Shown here: positions 1 to 11,400 of the stretch, in pieces
How positions within the stretch are numbered: position 1 is the stretch's first letter
Layout: each line of letters starts with the position of its first letter
Origin: Porphyra umbilicalis
Lineage: Eukaryota > Rhodophyta > Bangiophyceae > Bangiales > Bangiaceae
Assembly (NCBI GenBank): GCA_002049455.2
Contig: KV918965.1
Span: forward strand, 62,001-126,000
DNA: 64,000 nucleotides
Direction of reading: 5' to 3'
Translations under genes and position numbers: made by a program
The notes under the pieces: generated by a model
What the model saw: the letters and a program-made list of their open reading frames with translations, nothing else
The model's database searches: none
What the model was told of the DNA's origin: nothing

Positions 1-7
1 CTCACAG

Positions 8-3000
8 GACGCTGCCGCAACCATCATCTCGGTTGCGGCTGAAGCGCTGGGCTTGGTGTCTCGCCCCCCTTTCCCCCCTCCCCCCCCCTCCCCCGTCCGC
101 TGCCCTGGATGCCCCCCTGGCTGCCCCATCGCCGCTTCCCGCCCTGCCGCTCACCGCTGCCACAACCGGGGGCGGTGACACCGCCACCGCCACCAAGAAC
201 AAAGTGCCGCCAAAGACGCCGTCAACGACGCCGCCGCCCGCCATCACCGTCGGCGGGGGCGGTGACACCACCACCGCCATCAAGACCAACGTGCCGCCCA
301 AGACGCCGTCAACGACGCCGTCGCCCGCCACCACCGTCGGCGGGGGCGGTGACACCGCCACCGCCGTCGGCGGCGACGCCGCCGTCGAGACGAACGCGCA
401 TGCCAAGACGCCAGCCTCGAGCGTGTCGGCCTCGGACCAGGCCATGCCGATGCCAAAGAAGGCCAGAACCGGCAAAAAGGGCAGTGCATCTGTCGGGGAG
501 CCTAGCAAGTACGTTTCGTGCTCGTGGCGTTCTTTTACTGTGCGTGTGCTGTGGGCAGAGTGTGATGTAAGGAGAGAGTGCAGTTCGTGTCCCACGAGTA
601 TGCTTTCTGACGTGTCTGGCGCCTGTTTCTTTGTGCTGCGTCATCGTGCTTGTATTGCCCTTTTCTGTCTTGGACGTCCCATACTGCCTTTGGTCGCTTT
701 TTACTGGCTTACTGCTTCTTACTGCCTTTGGTTGTTTCTTACTGCCCTTCGCGTCCAACTCGACAGAAAATCCAAGCTCTCCTCCTTCTGGAAGAACCGA
801 AAGTGGCCGGAGCCTGCTGGGCAGCGTCGGACAATGACGCAGGGGACGACGCCAACGCGACCAAGAGCAAGTCTCGGAAGCGGCTGCGTGAGCGGGTGGT
901 CGATGCGGCAGCGGCCGAGGCCGTGGAGGTCTTGGTGTGGAAGGTGGACGGCGTCGCCGTCGCGGCTGAGCCCCCGCCTTGGGAGCTCTGTCGAGACCCC
1001 CTCCTTGTGGCACACATCACTGCGCACAACTCTTTCGTGACGGCGCATGCCTCGCAAAAGGTTGCCGTGGCCATGGGGGCGCTCAACCGATCCCTGGCGG
1101 GTTCGAATTCTCCCCCGAAAAAGCGCCGGCGCCTGGCCAAGTCGCCTCTTTTGGCAGCCACCCCTGTGACCCCCGCACCCGGAGCTCGTCGGGCGGTCGG
1201 TGCAGGCGATCATACTGGGGCTCCTCGGGCGGACGCTACTGGCGCTTCTGGCGTTGGTACTGGGGACGAGGATGGGTCTGGCCTCAACGGCGAGCCGCCT
1301 CCTATACTGGCCCAACTCTCAACTCCGGGAGACGGGGCACCACCGGGGGACGGGGACGGGGACGGGGAAGATGGGGATGCGGGGGGGGTGGTGGTCGTGA
1401 GCCGGAGGTGGAGCTGGCGGAGGCGGCGGCGGTAGCGCGGGCCGCGCTCAAGAAGCCCCGCATCCAGGCGCTCCGGGTGGCTCTCACCCGCCGCATGCAC
1501 CGCGGCATCATGTTTCCGGCTACCAATGACGACGTCTTCCATTCGAAGGCCTCCCTCGGCGCCTTCCTGACTACTGTGGTCAAGGAGGTCGCTGGGGTGA
1601 ACGCGGCGGACGCGGACCGGCTGCTAGGGAAGGTGAACTGGGACGTGCCGCGCGTTACTGGGGACAAGTCCCCTACCAAGAAGCTTCTCCGGTCTTGGCT
1701 CGGCAAGACGAGAAACAACATTCACTTCAACCTTAAGACGGCCATCTTCCGAGCGTGGGCCGTCGATAGTGGCTACTCTGAGTTGGGGACACCGCCCCCG
1801 CCGAACAGCATCAAGAACTATCTTACCGTGCGCGGATACCTGCGCGGGGAAGCGGGGCGGCGCGTGGTCGTGGCGGCCGTCCTGGCCGCGATGGGACACT
1901 GCAACGTGGACCCGGACGAGAAGACATTCCCCGACGGCAAGACGGGCGACACCCTTATCTCTACCTGGCTGTCGACCTCGGCGTTTGTTCTCAGCAAAGT
2001 ACGTTACTGGGACTGTGTTTGTTGTACTGTGGCTCGTGATCGTGTTTGCATACTCCGAGACGGGGACGGTGATTCAGTACGAGAGAGCAGGGGGACTGTG
2101 GGTGTGCCTGCCAAGGAGTGCCTACTGACCAGTACTGCCTTGGTGTCATTTGTGTCGTTGTCCTGGTGCGTGTTGTGTTGTGTTGGTCGCCGTTGTCTTG
2201 GCGTCGCTGTCTTGGTGCGGAATGTGTGTAATTGCTGGCTGGTCTTTGCTGCTGTTTCTCCTTCCCCAAATTCGGGTATCACTCGAGGTCGACTACCTAG
2301 AGGCCATTGGTAAGGGCAAGGATTGTATTGCGCTACACGGCGGCAGGGCCAAGTCTGGGCGCAGCGTGTGTGCCAAGGAGCTGCGGTACCTGAAAGTCTG
2401 CGTCTACGAGGCCGGAGACTAGTGGGCAAGGCTGTTCCAAACGAAGCAAGACAAGGACAACCGCGCGACAATCCCGCAGCCCCCGCCGTACCCCACCAAC
2501 GACGTCGCCCAGCTGGCCGGCGTCTTCGTGGAAGACGCCAGGCTCCCCGAGGACAAGGACGTGACGGACGAGGAAATTAAAACCCTGCGGGAGATGGTCG
2601 ACTTTTGGATCGCTAAGCGCAAGGAGGAGGCGGCGGCAGTGGTCGACCTGGATGCTGATAATGATAGAGAAGAGGGACTGGCGGAAGGAGACGGGGGCGG
2701 TGGAGGCGGAGCCGGGGGAGGTGGCGATGGGGGTGGGGATGGGGATGGGAGGGGCGGAGGCGAGGGAGGCGGGGGAGGCGGGGATGGGGACGGTGGGGGT
2801 GGGGTTGGGGGTGGCGACGCGGCGGACGGCCATCGCGAGCGCGGCAGCGGTACTGGCACCGGCGGCGACGCGGCGGCTGGCGGCGGCACGGCGGATGGCG
2901 GCGGCGCGGCGGCTGGCGACGGCACGGCGGCACAAGCCTGCCGTGTCCAGCACCCCGGCGGTGGTGCAGCAGGCGGCGGGGTGGGGGGTGGGGGGGAGGC

Positions 3001-3241
3001 TGTAGCGAGCGGCGACGCTGCCAGCGGCAGCGACGCATTGTCGTTGAAGACGGGGCGCCTTCCGTCGTGGCAGCGTCACCCGTTTGACCGCTCGGTCGAG
3101 GAGGACGACGTCGTCCGGATGCCACGCAAGCGGTTGTGGTCCCGGCGGCGCATTTCGGGGGCTCGGGGGGTGAACAACAGCATGAGGTCAGACTCTGAGT
3201 TTGCGCCCGATGGCGTCGCGACGCCGAGCAACTCGTTTTAG
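8..3241 (+). CDS. multi-exon gene of unknown function, 5' end outside window
   Basis: The coding path can be followed in pieces. A splice acceptor (CAG at 5-7) opens a Pro/Ala/Thr-rich exon to 508. Intron 1 is 509-766 (GTACGT...ACAG), a second exon runs to 1998, intron 2 is 1999-2287 (GTACGT...CGAG) and the last exon ends with TAG at 3241. Intron 2 joins codons cleanly in phase 0. The middle exon has a basic KKRRRLAK stretch near 1125 that looks like a nuclear localisation signal, then a well-mixed, probably globular segment (about 1450-1998). The tail (2640-3020) is Gly/Asp-rich low complexity. Breaks: the frame changes within the G8 run near 1381-1389, probably also in the C runs near 72-87, the phase across intron 1 does not reconcile, and an in-frame TAG lies at 2420-2422 between two segments that otherwise read through. 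No family is recognised; it could be host or transposon derived. Confidence 0.5.
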
Positions 3242-3942
3242 GCGTATGCTTGTGTCTTGTGTGTACTTGGTTTGGTTTGGTCTGCTCATTTTCTCTCTTC
3301 TCTGTTTTGCTTGGTGGTGGGCGGGTGGGGGGGGGAGCGGGGGGCGCGGGAGGAGGAGCGCACTGGACTAGGAGCGCACTGTCCCGGTGGGGGGGAGCGG
3401 GGCGGGCACGGGGGGTGTGGCGAAGGAGCGTAGTGCCCTTCTCCCCCCCCCCCCCCCCCCCCCCCAGGAGGCGCTGGAGCACCCTGTAAAATGCATCTTT
3501 CCGCCCGTAACGTATGCCGCCAGCATGGAACTACGTGGCGCCGCAGAGGCCCCATACGACAGCTCTCGACAGTGTGATGCGTATAACGGTCGGAATGCAC
3601 AACGTAGCGACCTGCTGATGGAATACGAATCCAGCCCAGGCACGCTCGCAATCGTGGCACCAAGGAGGGCCACGTGACTTGTCTCACCAGGTGCGGTGAT
3701 GCCACCAATTGGAGCTGTGAGGGGGGGGGGGGCGGCTCCCGGACATGTCGTTGAACAGTGTCAGAACCGTGCTGGCCGCGTACTGTTGCTCTGAATGCGA
3801 ATATGCCATCTATACTGATAGTGTAGACACTGAGGAAAAGCGGGGTCGAATATGGCCCAGTAGAGCCATTTCAGACGTACTGGCACCAATCTGAAAACCG
3901 CCCGGGTAATTACCCAAGTAGCGCGGTACGGAATCGCGACGA
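3242..3942. other. non-coding gap with G- and C-runs
   Basis: About 200 bases of 3' flank (3242-3440) are T/G-rich and then G-rich. A long C run lies at about 3443-3466 and a G run at 3721-3732. The remainder has mixed composition with only short overlapping ORFs. No gene or element border was recognised before the terminal repeat at 3943. Confidence 0.5.
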
Positions 3943-4119
3943 TGGTGCGTGTCCCAAAAATGAGACATAGCGGTTTTTTCTTTTTCTCTCGGCCCACTGG
4001 CCTTCTGCAACGGTCCGATGATGTAATGTGACCCACTCGGTCCCACTGTGCTTCCAGAACGGCCGCTGAAAGTGTGAGCGGAGGCGGCACCTCCTGACGT
4101 GTCATGGGGTATAGTGTCA

Positions 4120-5012
4120 GGCCCATTCTTAGCTGCGGCTTCGTTCGTGTGACTCTTTGTGTGACGAGCTCTCAGCTTAGAAAGGTCGCAGTGGGCTGTC
4201 CCTTCGTGTGACAGTGTGAGGCGGAACTTTTCGATGAATTTAACGTAAGTGATTGTCGGTCAAAGGGCTGGCTTCGAGCGCTCGGTTGCTGGGCTCAGCA
4301 CGGGCGCACACCAATGGTGTAAAACACCGTGGTTCAACATATGCCATGAGGGCGACGCCTTCGTCGCCCTCCCCTCGTTGCCGCCGCCTCGTTGCCGAGC
4401 CAGACAGCCTGAAATTGAACCCTTGGCGCCACGTTCGCCGAACCAGGATAGCCTCCCTGGATGGTCCATGCAGCAGGCTGTGCACAGCCGGGGAAGAACT
4501 CCATTCGGGGGCGCAGCTTGGGCCCACCATGATACCCGCAGCGTACGCTCGTATCGCGCTGCGGGCGTACTGAGGAATCCTCGAATTTCTGCAGTCGTAC
4601 AGAAACGGCGACGGAGAGGCGGCCATCTGCCACAGGGCAGCGTAGGGGGCCAGCTGGTCATTCGGACAAGGCTGGGGGGCGTGGGGCGTCGCCGCCGAAG
4701 GGGGAAGACGTGGCCCGACTCGACTGTGGCGTCGCTTTCAGCTGCAGCCAGCAGGAGCCGACGGACTCGAATGTCCATCACACCAGTCGACTTGGAATTG
4801 ATTGTTTCCAAATTCGCACTTGAAACCGTTCGACAAGACCAGCACGCCGCAAGGTCGATGTGATCACATGAAGCAGCGTCGGAAAGTTCTTTTCCGACGT
4901 TGCTTCGTGTGATCACATGTGATCACATTGTTACGCGTTGCAGCCAATAGCTGGCCGCCCCACATCGTCACATGAACCGTCACACGAACGAAGCCGCAGC
5001 TAAGAATGGGCC
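4120..5012. mobile_element. non-autonomous PIF/Harbinger-like element, TCA target duplication
   Basis: Long inverted repeats of about 34 bp begin GGCCCATTCTTAGCTGCGGC at 4120 and close at 5012. The flanks are TCA at 4117-4119 and 5013-5015. The sequence outside the duplication matches the uninterrupted relative at 39.8 kb, where the same bases are contiguous, so the insertion site is proven internally. A 3-bp T-N-A duplication with a GGCC start fits PIF/Harbinger-type elements. The interior has no convincing coding frame on either strand. Confidence 0.8.
4857..4928. repeat. imperfect hairpin inside the small element
   Basis: TGTGATCACATGAAGCA and a following CGTCGGAAAG arm are repeated in inverted order around a TTC loop, closing with TTCGTGTGATCACA. 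The arms pair over roughly 30 bases. It may be a fold-back or a tiny nested insertion. Confidence 0.6.
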
Positions 5013-5490
5013 TCATTCATTGCAGCTTCGACAGGTGACGACCACGCGCCCCAATCAAATGCACGGATACTAGAGCAGGCATGTGCTGACAGTTCGTGCA
5101 CGACGAAAAGGGCACGACCTTACCAATAAAAACGTGAGAAAGACCCCCATGTAGCCCCCTGTGAAGAAAACACGATTTGGGACACCCCTCATCGAAGCTC
5201 CAATTATTGCAAACCTCCAAAAAATGGCGGTTGCAGAGAAAAGGGTGGCAGAGCCGACGACACAGCGTGGAAGTGAAGTCGGATTGGCTGCTCGACAAGC
5301 CACGATCAAACTATTGGCTGAGAGTTTCCACCAGTAATCTTGCAACCCAGTCAACGTGTCTTGAAGGAGTCAAGCAGAGCCATTGCAACCCACAATGAGA
5401 TTTCCTGAGATTTTTTGGCCGCCTGCTTGCAGGGTTCTGGGCCAGACCTGTGATTTCGCATGAGATCAACAAATTTCTTCAGATCTCTTT

Positions 5491-6257
5491 GTGGGGGAAA
5501 CCCCCTCTCCCCTGATGACGCGATCCCCCCGGTATGAGCCGCGGGAGGGGTCGCGAGCACCCACGCAATGCCCCTAGAGGGAGCGGTGTGCGGCGCCCCT
5601 TCGGGGCGCCTGCCAGGTGGCTCTCAGGGCCACCCCCGGGTCTGACATCCCCCTTGCCCGAAGGCAGGGGGGGACAGGGCCTGACGCGAACGATGGGCCA
5701 CGCGACCCCTCCATCCGGGCCCCCTAGAGGGGCCTGGAAGCTTGTGGAAGCTCCTCTGGCTGGGGAGAAGCCCGGGACCGAGATTAGATCTCGGCCACTA
5801 TCGATATCCCACGAGGACTTCGATCGGAGAGTTGAAAATCTGGGGATAAGTCCCTAGTGATGTATTGGGCAATTTCAGTCCAAGCTGGCTTAAATCCTGG
5901 GACCATATCTCTCTTCCAGTGGAAGGGGGTCCCTTGATCCGTGGCAGGGGCCACTAGGACCCCTCATCAGGGACCGTGGCCCGTCGGGCCCCGGCCCCCC
6001 TACGACCGTCTTTTCCTGGGTCGGGATTGTGCACGTCCTGCGTCTTGTTTCTGAGGGTATATGAGTGTATGCTTTGGGGTCATCGTGCGTACTCGAATAA
6101 ATGAGCGTTGCGTTTGCGTTAGTTCCGGCGTTCTGGTGCGCTCCGCGCCCTGTGATCCATGCGTTTGTGTTCTTTCTCCTTTGTGTCGCTCCGCATCCTG
6201 TGCTGGGTTTTCTGACGGGGCCGCGCCCCGTCGGCTTTGTGGGCAGAAACCACTACA
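5491..6257 (+). repeat. 5' LTR
   Basis: Starts TGTGGGGGAAACCCCC and ends ACCACTACA, directly after target duplication CTCTT. It contains a TATA-like TATAT at 6058-6062 and an AATAAA polyadenylation signal at 6096-6101, an order consistent with U3-R-U5. Confidence 0.95.
6058..6101 (+). promoter_or_regulatory. LTR TATA-like box and AATAAA signal
   Basis: GGGTATATGAG at 6055-6065 is the only TATA-like motif in the GC-rich LTR. AATAAA follows at 6096-6101 and recurs at 15658-15663 in the 3' LTR. The close spacing of promoter and poly(A) signal is usual for short-R retroelements. Start and end sites were not measured. Confidence 0.5.
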
Positions 6258-6259
6258 TT

Positions 6260-6277
6260 TGGTGGATCAGCGGGGGA
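6260..6277 (+). promoter_or_regulatory. candidate tRNA primer-binding site
   Basis: Two bases after the 5' LTR the sequence reads TGGTGGATCAGCGGGGGA. A PBS begins with TGG, complementary to the tRNA CCA end, so the position and first bases fit. The following bases do not match the common initiator-Met PBS, so the primer tRNA is unknown. Confidence 0.45.
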
Positions 6278-6599
6278 CAGGGTCTGGCCCTTCTTGATCA
6301 GTCGGGTCTACCCTGTGTCAGTTCTCACGGTGGTTTCTGCTGTGCTTTGTCTTGCCCTTGGGTGTGACTGTTCTGTTGAGATCATCTTTGAGGATTGATT
6401 GTTACCGCAGGAGGACGGTGTCTTCCCGCCATGGACACCGCTGGGGTGGCGGAGACCGGCGCCCCGGGCGCCGGCAACCCGTCACGGGGCGACCGTGACG
6501 GAGCCAGCGAGGGCTCGGGGTCTCAGGACCCCGGAGGGATCCCTCCTCGGCGGGAGCGTCAAGCCGGCACCGCCATGCCGGAGCGTGGCGCGCCGGGAG

Positions 6600-6785
6600 A
6601 CGGGGGTGGAGACGGAAGGGTATTCCCGTCTCTCCCCCCCAAGGAGCGGGGGATGTAGGCGGAAGGGTATTCCCGTCTCTTCCCCCCCAAGGTGCGGGGG
6701 GCGTAGGTGGAAGGGAATTCCCACCTCCTTCCCCCCAAGGTGTGGAGGGTGGAGCCGGAAGGGAATTCCCGCCTCCATCTCCTCT
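6600..6785 (+). repeat. short tandem repeats in the gag leader
   Basis: Four diverged units of about 50 bp each carry a palindromic GGAAGGGTATTCCC-like core followed by a C run and AAGGTGCGGGG. The reading frame changes across this array: a natural-looking N-terminal frame from ATG 6431 runs into a stop at 6658, and the gag core is open in another frame from about 6742. Repeat-number change probably caused the shift. Confidence 0.65.
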
Positions 6786-8451
6786 ACCCCCGGGTAGGCG
6801 GGACCAAGCGGTCCCCCGTTTACCCTGGGGCCCATATGACGGGCTGGCGAGAGCCGCCGGCCCACCCCGAACACCTCCTCGTGGAGGTGGTGACCGGGCC
6901 CCAACGGGGGCCCAAGACGCGGCTGCCATATCGGCAGCCCTACGGGATTCATTGGACGCTTTGATTAGCCCGTTACACGATCGACTGTCTCTCATCGAGA
7001 CAGCCCTCGGGACCACTAGACGGTCCCGACGCCGACGTCGGCGCATGAGTTCCTCCTCCTCGGATGGGGAGTACTCCGGGGGAGACGGGGGTCGCCATGT
7101 GCCCCGTCGATCGGTCACCCGTGCCCTAGGGCACGAGCTGGGAGGGGAATCCCACCGTCGGATTCCCCCTAAGATCGTCCCCGCGGACGACCGCTACGCT
7201 GTTGTCTTAGACTGCGCAACTTATGCTTTGGCGAATACCGATACCCGGTACGACCGGACCATGGCGCACGGCCTAGGCCGTCTGCGTAAGGATGTATCGG
7301 CCACTTTTGGCCGTGATGCAGAGTGGGATGGGACGCCCGCCTTAGGCGTCTTCGAATTTCTCAGCCGCTTCGTAAAAGCGGGTGACGACAATGACGTCTC
7401 GGAGGGCCGAGCCCTGTATCTCCTTCCCGAGTTCACTAAGGGTGATCTCAAACGGGAATTGTATACGATCATGCCGTCCCTCCAAGGAGGACGGAGTGGA
7501 GAGGTCAGCTCCTACTTGGAACTGATCAACTGGCTCCTCCGCAAATATGCGGATGAGCAGTCGCTAAGCGACCAAGATGCCATGTTCCATGGGGCCGCCC
7601 AAGGGGCGGAGGAAACAGAGAATGAATTCTACGTACGCCTACGGGGGTTACGTCGCCTGTGTGGATACATTCACACGGAAGGACAGATGAAAAGTCGCTA
7701 TATGCAGGGGCTGGGTTGGGAGATTCGCGCCGATGTGCGCGAACATAACACCCCTAACATGCCAATGGACCTGCTGGTGCAATATGCCCAGCGGAAGGGG
7801 GACGTCTGTCGTAGGCGCCTCCAGGAGCAGAAGGATGAAGAAGACCGACGGGCCGAGGCCCGTCGGGTGCGTCGTGCTGCTCGACCAGCACCGCGGAAAT
7901 ACGTAACCGCGGCCGTAACAGCCCCACCTCAGGTGGGGTAAGTTCCTCCGGGTCCTTCCCGATGGGGCCCACCTAAGGTGGGGGAGGTGTACCCCCCCCG
8001 AAGGGACCCCCCGAAGGCTGGGGAAGCTGGTCCATCCCGATGGGGCCCCCCTAAGATAAAGGAGGCCCCTCAAGGACAGGCCCAAGGGGCTTCCGCTAAG
8101 GTGGGGGAAGGGCCTCGAGGGCCTTCCCCACGGACTAACCCCAAGGGGGGAGAAGCGGGTCGCCCCGGGCGACCCCGGACGAATAACTGTCTCGCATGTA
8201 ACATGCGGGGGCATTTCTTTAGAGAGTGTCCCCGCCTTGATGCGGGGACAAAGGCTCTGTTGACCAAAGCCTTTCTGGAACGGTGCGAAGAGCGCCGCAA
8301 AGCGGATGAGGAAGTCCGTAAGGGACAACCGGTCGCGGCGGTGAGGGAACATTATGGTCCCCCGTGGTCGTCCTCGGACGACTCACCCTCCCCCGAGAGG
8401 GATGCGGCCGAGCAGGACGAGGAGGACAACTCCCCCTCGGGAAACGAGTAG
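6742..8451 (+). CDS. gag: gag polyprotein with internal TAA
   Basis: Structural protein of the retrotransposon. The frame open from 6742 encodes a Pro/Gly-rich leader, an Arg-rich stretch (near 7020-7045) and a helical capsid-like core (about 7150-7800). After an in-frame TAA at 7939-7941 it continues in the same frame through Pro/Gly repeats of the form PSRWGPPK to a CCHC zinc knuckle near 8190-8231 (CX2CX4HX4C: C-LA-C-NMRG-H-FFRE-C), then an acidic tail ending TAG at 8449-8451. Because both sides of the TAA read as one protein and the repeat unit spans it, the stop is either a recent nonsense change or a read-through site. An N-terminal frame from ATG 6431 may be the original start, displaced by the repeats at 6600-6785. 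Confidence 0.85.
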
Positions 8452-11400
8452 CGGGTGGGGTTATCCCACCCGCCCGGGAGACGCAAGGAGTCGACCGGAG
8501 ATGCAAGTCATCTCGTAGGGCCGGGAGAAACCGGCCTAGTCGAGTAGTGGGGGCCTCCCAAGGGAGGCCCCCAAAGGGAACGCCTTGCGCGTTCATGCCC
8601 TCCTCTAGTTACCAACTAGCCGTCCGATTATTCCTGACGGCAGGATTCGATCTCACTACCCGAGCTATATTGGATACGGGTAGTGGCCCAACGCTAATAG
8701 ACCGGCGGCTACTGCCGGTCGACACCCCGCTACAACCGCTGGGTGATCTCGCGAAGATGTTCCATGATGTCAATGGGGGCTGGCTCCCCATTGTTGGAGC
8801 TGTATGTCTTGGTGTGACCCTTGGGGGTCAGACCTCCTACATCTCCTTCGGAGTCGTGAACAATATGAGTGTCCCAGCTATTTTGGGCACCTCCTTTATT
8901 GACGTTGCAACAAAGAACATTGCAACACAGGAGCAACATGTGGAACTCCTAGACGGCACCAAGGTGCCGATCAAACGGAGGGGAGCCCCTAGGGGACGCC
9001 CCGATCCCTCCATTTCGGCGGTCTGTGCTTGCCCCGAGGGGCTAACGGCTCAACTGAAGCCGGCCCGGAAGACCTGGGTTCAACCCGGGACGATAGCCCA
9101 TGTTCCCGTAAGAAGTACATACACGGGGCATGGCCTCGTGAGAGGGCGACCGCCTTTGTACCACAAGCATGGTCTACAGGTCGCCCAAGGCCCTGCCATA
9201 ATGATGGCAGACGAGCCCATAACCATCCAGGTGATGCACCTGGGTGTTACGCCGTTGCGGCTAACCACCGATATGACCATCGGGTACATCGACGCCCACG
9301 AGGGGCCGACGTACGAGGTCTCGGAAAGCGAGCTCAAAGAGCTCGCTACACCCCCTAAGGGGGTAGAGGGTTCACCTCTACCGAAGGTGGATGTTTCTTC
9401 GGTGCCGGCGGAGTGGTCGGGGCCCGTAAAGGCCCTCCTCCAAAAGCATTCCTCCCTTTGGGAGGGAAAGCTCGGCTTAATTCGAGGGGTGGAACACCGA
9501 ATTCGACTGAAGCCTGGGGCTGTCCCCGTGAGACAACACCCGTACAAGGCCGGGCCGATGGCCCGGGAGAGAGAAAAGGGTGAAGTCGAGCGTATGCGCT
9601 CGATGGACGTCATTGAGCCCGCAAGTGGGGAATGGGCTAGCCCCGTAGTGATGGTACCGAAGCCTGATGGTTCGGTACGCTTCTGTATCGATTACAGAAA
9701 GCTCAACTTGATGACTATCAAGGATGCGTATCCCATCCCACGGATGGATGAATGCATCGACTCCCTAGGGGACGCCAGGGTGTTCTCCACCCTGGATTGT
9801 AATGCGGGTTACTGGCAAATACCAGTAGCCGAGGAGGACAAGCATCTCACGGCTTTCACGTGCCACTCGGGCGCGTGGCAGTGCGTGCGCCTTCCCTTTG
9901 GGTTGTGCAACGCCCCTGCGACTTTCCAACGCGCTATGGATATGATCCTGGCCGGCGTGAAGTGGCAGATATGTTTGGTGTATCTGGATGATGTGATTGT
10001 TTTCTCGGGTTCCCCCGAGGAACACTTACAGCACCTTGATGAGGTGCTGACCCTGCTCGGGAAGGCAGGGGTCACCTTGAAGGCGTCTAAGTGCCACTTC
10101 TTCCAGGAGGAAGTGGAATACCTTGGTCATGTGATCCGACCAGGACGGGTACATGTCCTGGAGAAAAACCTCCGGGCGCTTCGGGGTCTCCGTTATCCGG
10201 AAACCCAAACCCAGATGAAGAGCTTTCTGGGTATGTGCGGCGTATATCGCCGCTTCGTAGCAGGCTTCGCTAAGATAGCGAAGCCACTAACGGCGCTTAC
10301 AAGCACCAAGCTTCCTAAGAAGCTTCCTCCACCCTCAGGGAAGGAGACGGACGCCTTTGAGATGCTCCGAGGACGTCTATTAGACGCCCCTATCCTAGCC
10401 CTGCCCAAGAGGCACGGGCATTATATCGTCGATGTCGACGCCAGCTATGAACAGCTGGGTTGTTGCCTACAGCAACAACAGTCCGACGGGGAATACCACC
10501 CCATCGGCTACTATAGCCGTGCTCTTCTCCCTGCGGAGAAGAACTATTTCGCCACGGAGATCGAGGCGCTAGGCGTCGTCTGGGCTGTGACCTATTTACG
10601 GTCCTACCTAGAAGGTGCGGAATTTGTGGTGCGGTGCGATCACCGCGCCCTGTTATCGGTTCTCACTAGTATGAGTCCGAATGCTCGGATTAACCGATGG
10701 CGACTCCGACTATCGGAGTACAATTATGAAATACGGCATAAGCCGGGAAAGGATCACAAGGTGGCAGACGCGCTATCGCGTCTCCCTACAGAGGGTTTGG
10801 ACACCTCGCCCCTGGACGAGGACATCCCCGTCCTAGCTGTCGAGACCCGGGCCAGTGACGTCTTACAAGAAGCGTCACCGGAGGAGGCCCCTATGGGGGC
10901 CCTGACGACCCGAGAGATTATCCTGGGCCAGGCTGAGGACACCTTTTGCCAGGCCAGGCTTAAAGAGCTCGATGCTCTTTCGCCCCCCGACCCCACGTGG
11001 AGTCGTCAGGCGTTCTTCTTCCGAGAAAAGAACGGGCTACTCTGCCGTCGCTCGGTGTACGGACGGGAAACCCAAGTGGTTATCCCCGAGGCGCTAAAGA
11101 AGCGCCTCCTAACTCACCAACACCAGTCGGTGTTAGCCGGGCATCCCGGATCGAGGAAGATGTATAACACCCTCCGTAGGTATGTGTACTGGCCTACAAT
11201 GGTCGTTGACGTGTACAAGCACGTGGAGCAATGCCCCGCGTGCGCCAAGAACCGTCTCTCAGAGAGAAAACATACGACGGTGATGAAGTTGTTCGCCGCC
11301 GACGAGCCCTTCTCGGGGCTCGCCATGGACCTGTTGGGCCCACTGCCCACCTCTAGAGGGGGGCACAAGCACGTCCTGGTCATCTGTGACCGGTTCACGA

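Noticed and set aside
2528..3240. Long Gly-, Pro- or Ala-rich ORFs on both strands
   Set aside because: They are shadows of GC-rich low complexity; only the frame continuous with the upstream exon was kept.
7938..7977. GTAAGT...TAAG as an intron that would remove the gag TAA
   Set aside because: Removing 40 bases would shift the frame, whereas the uninterrupted frame continues the repeat.
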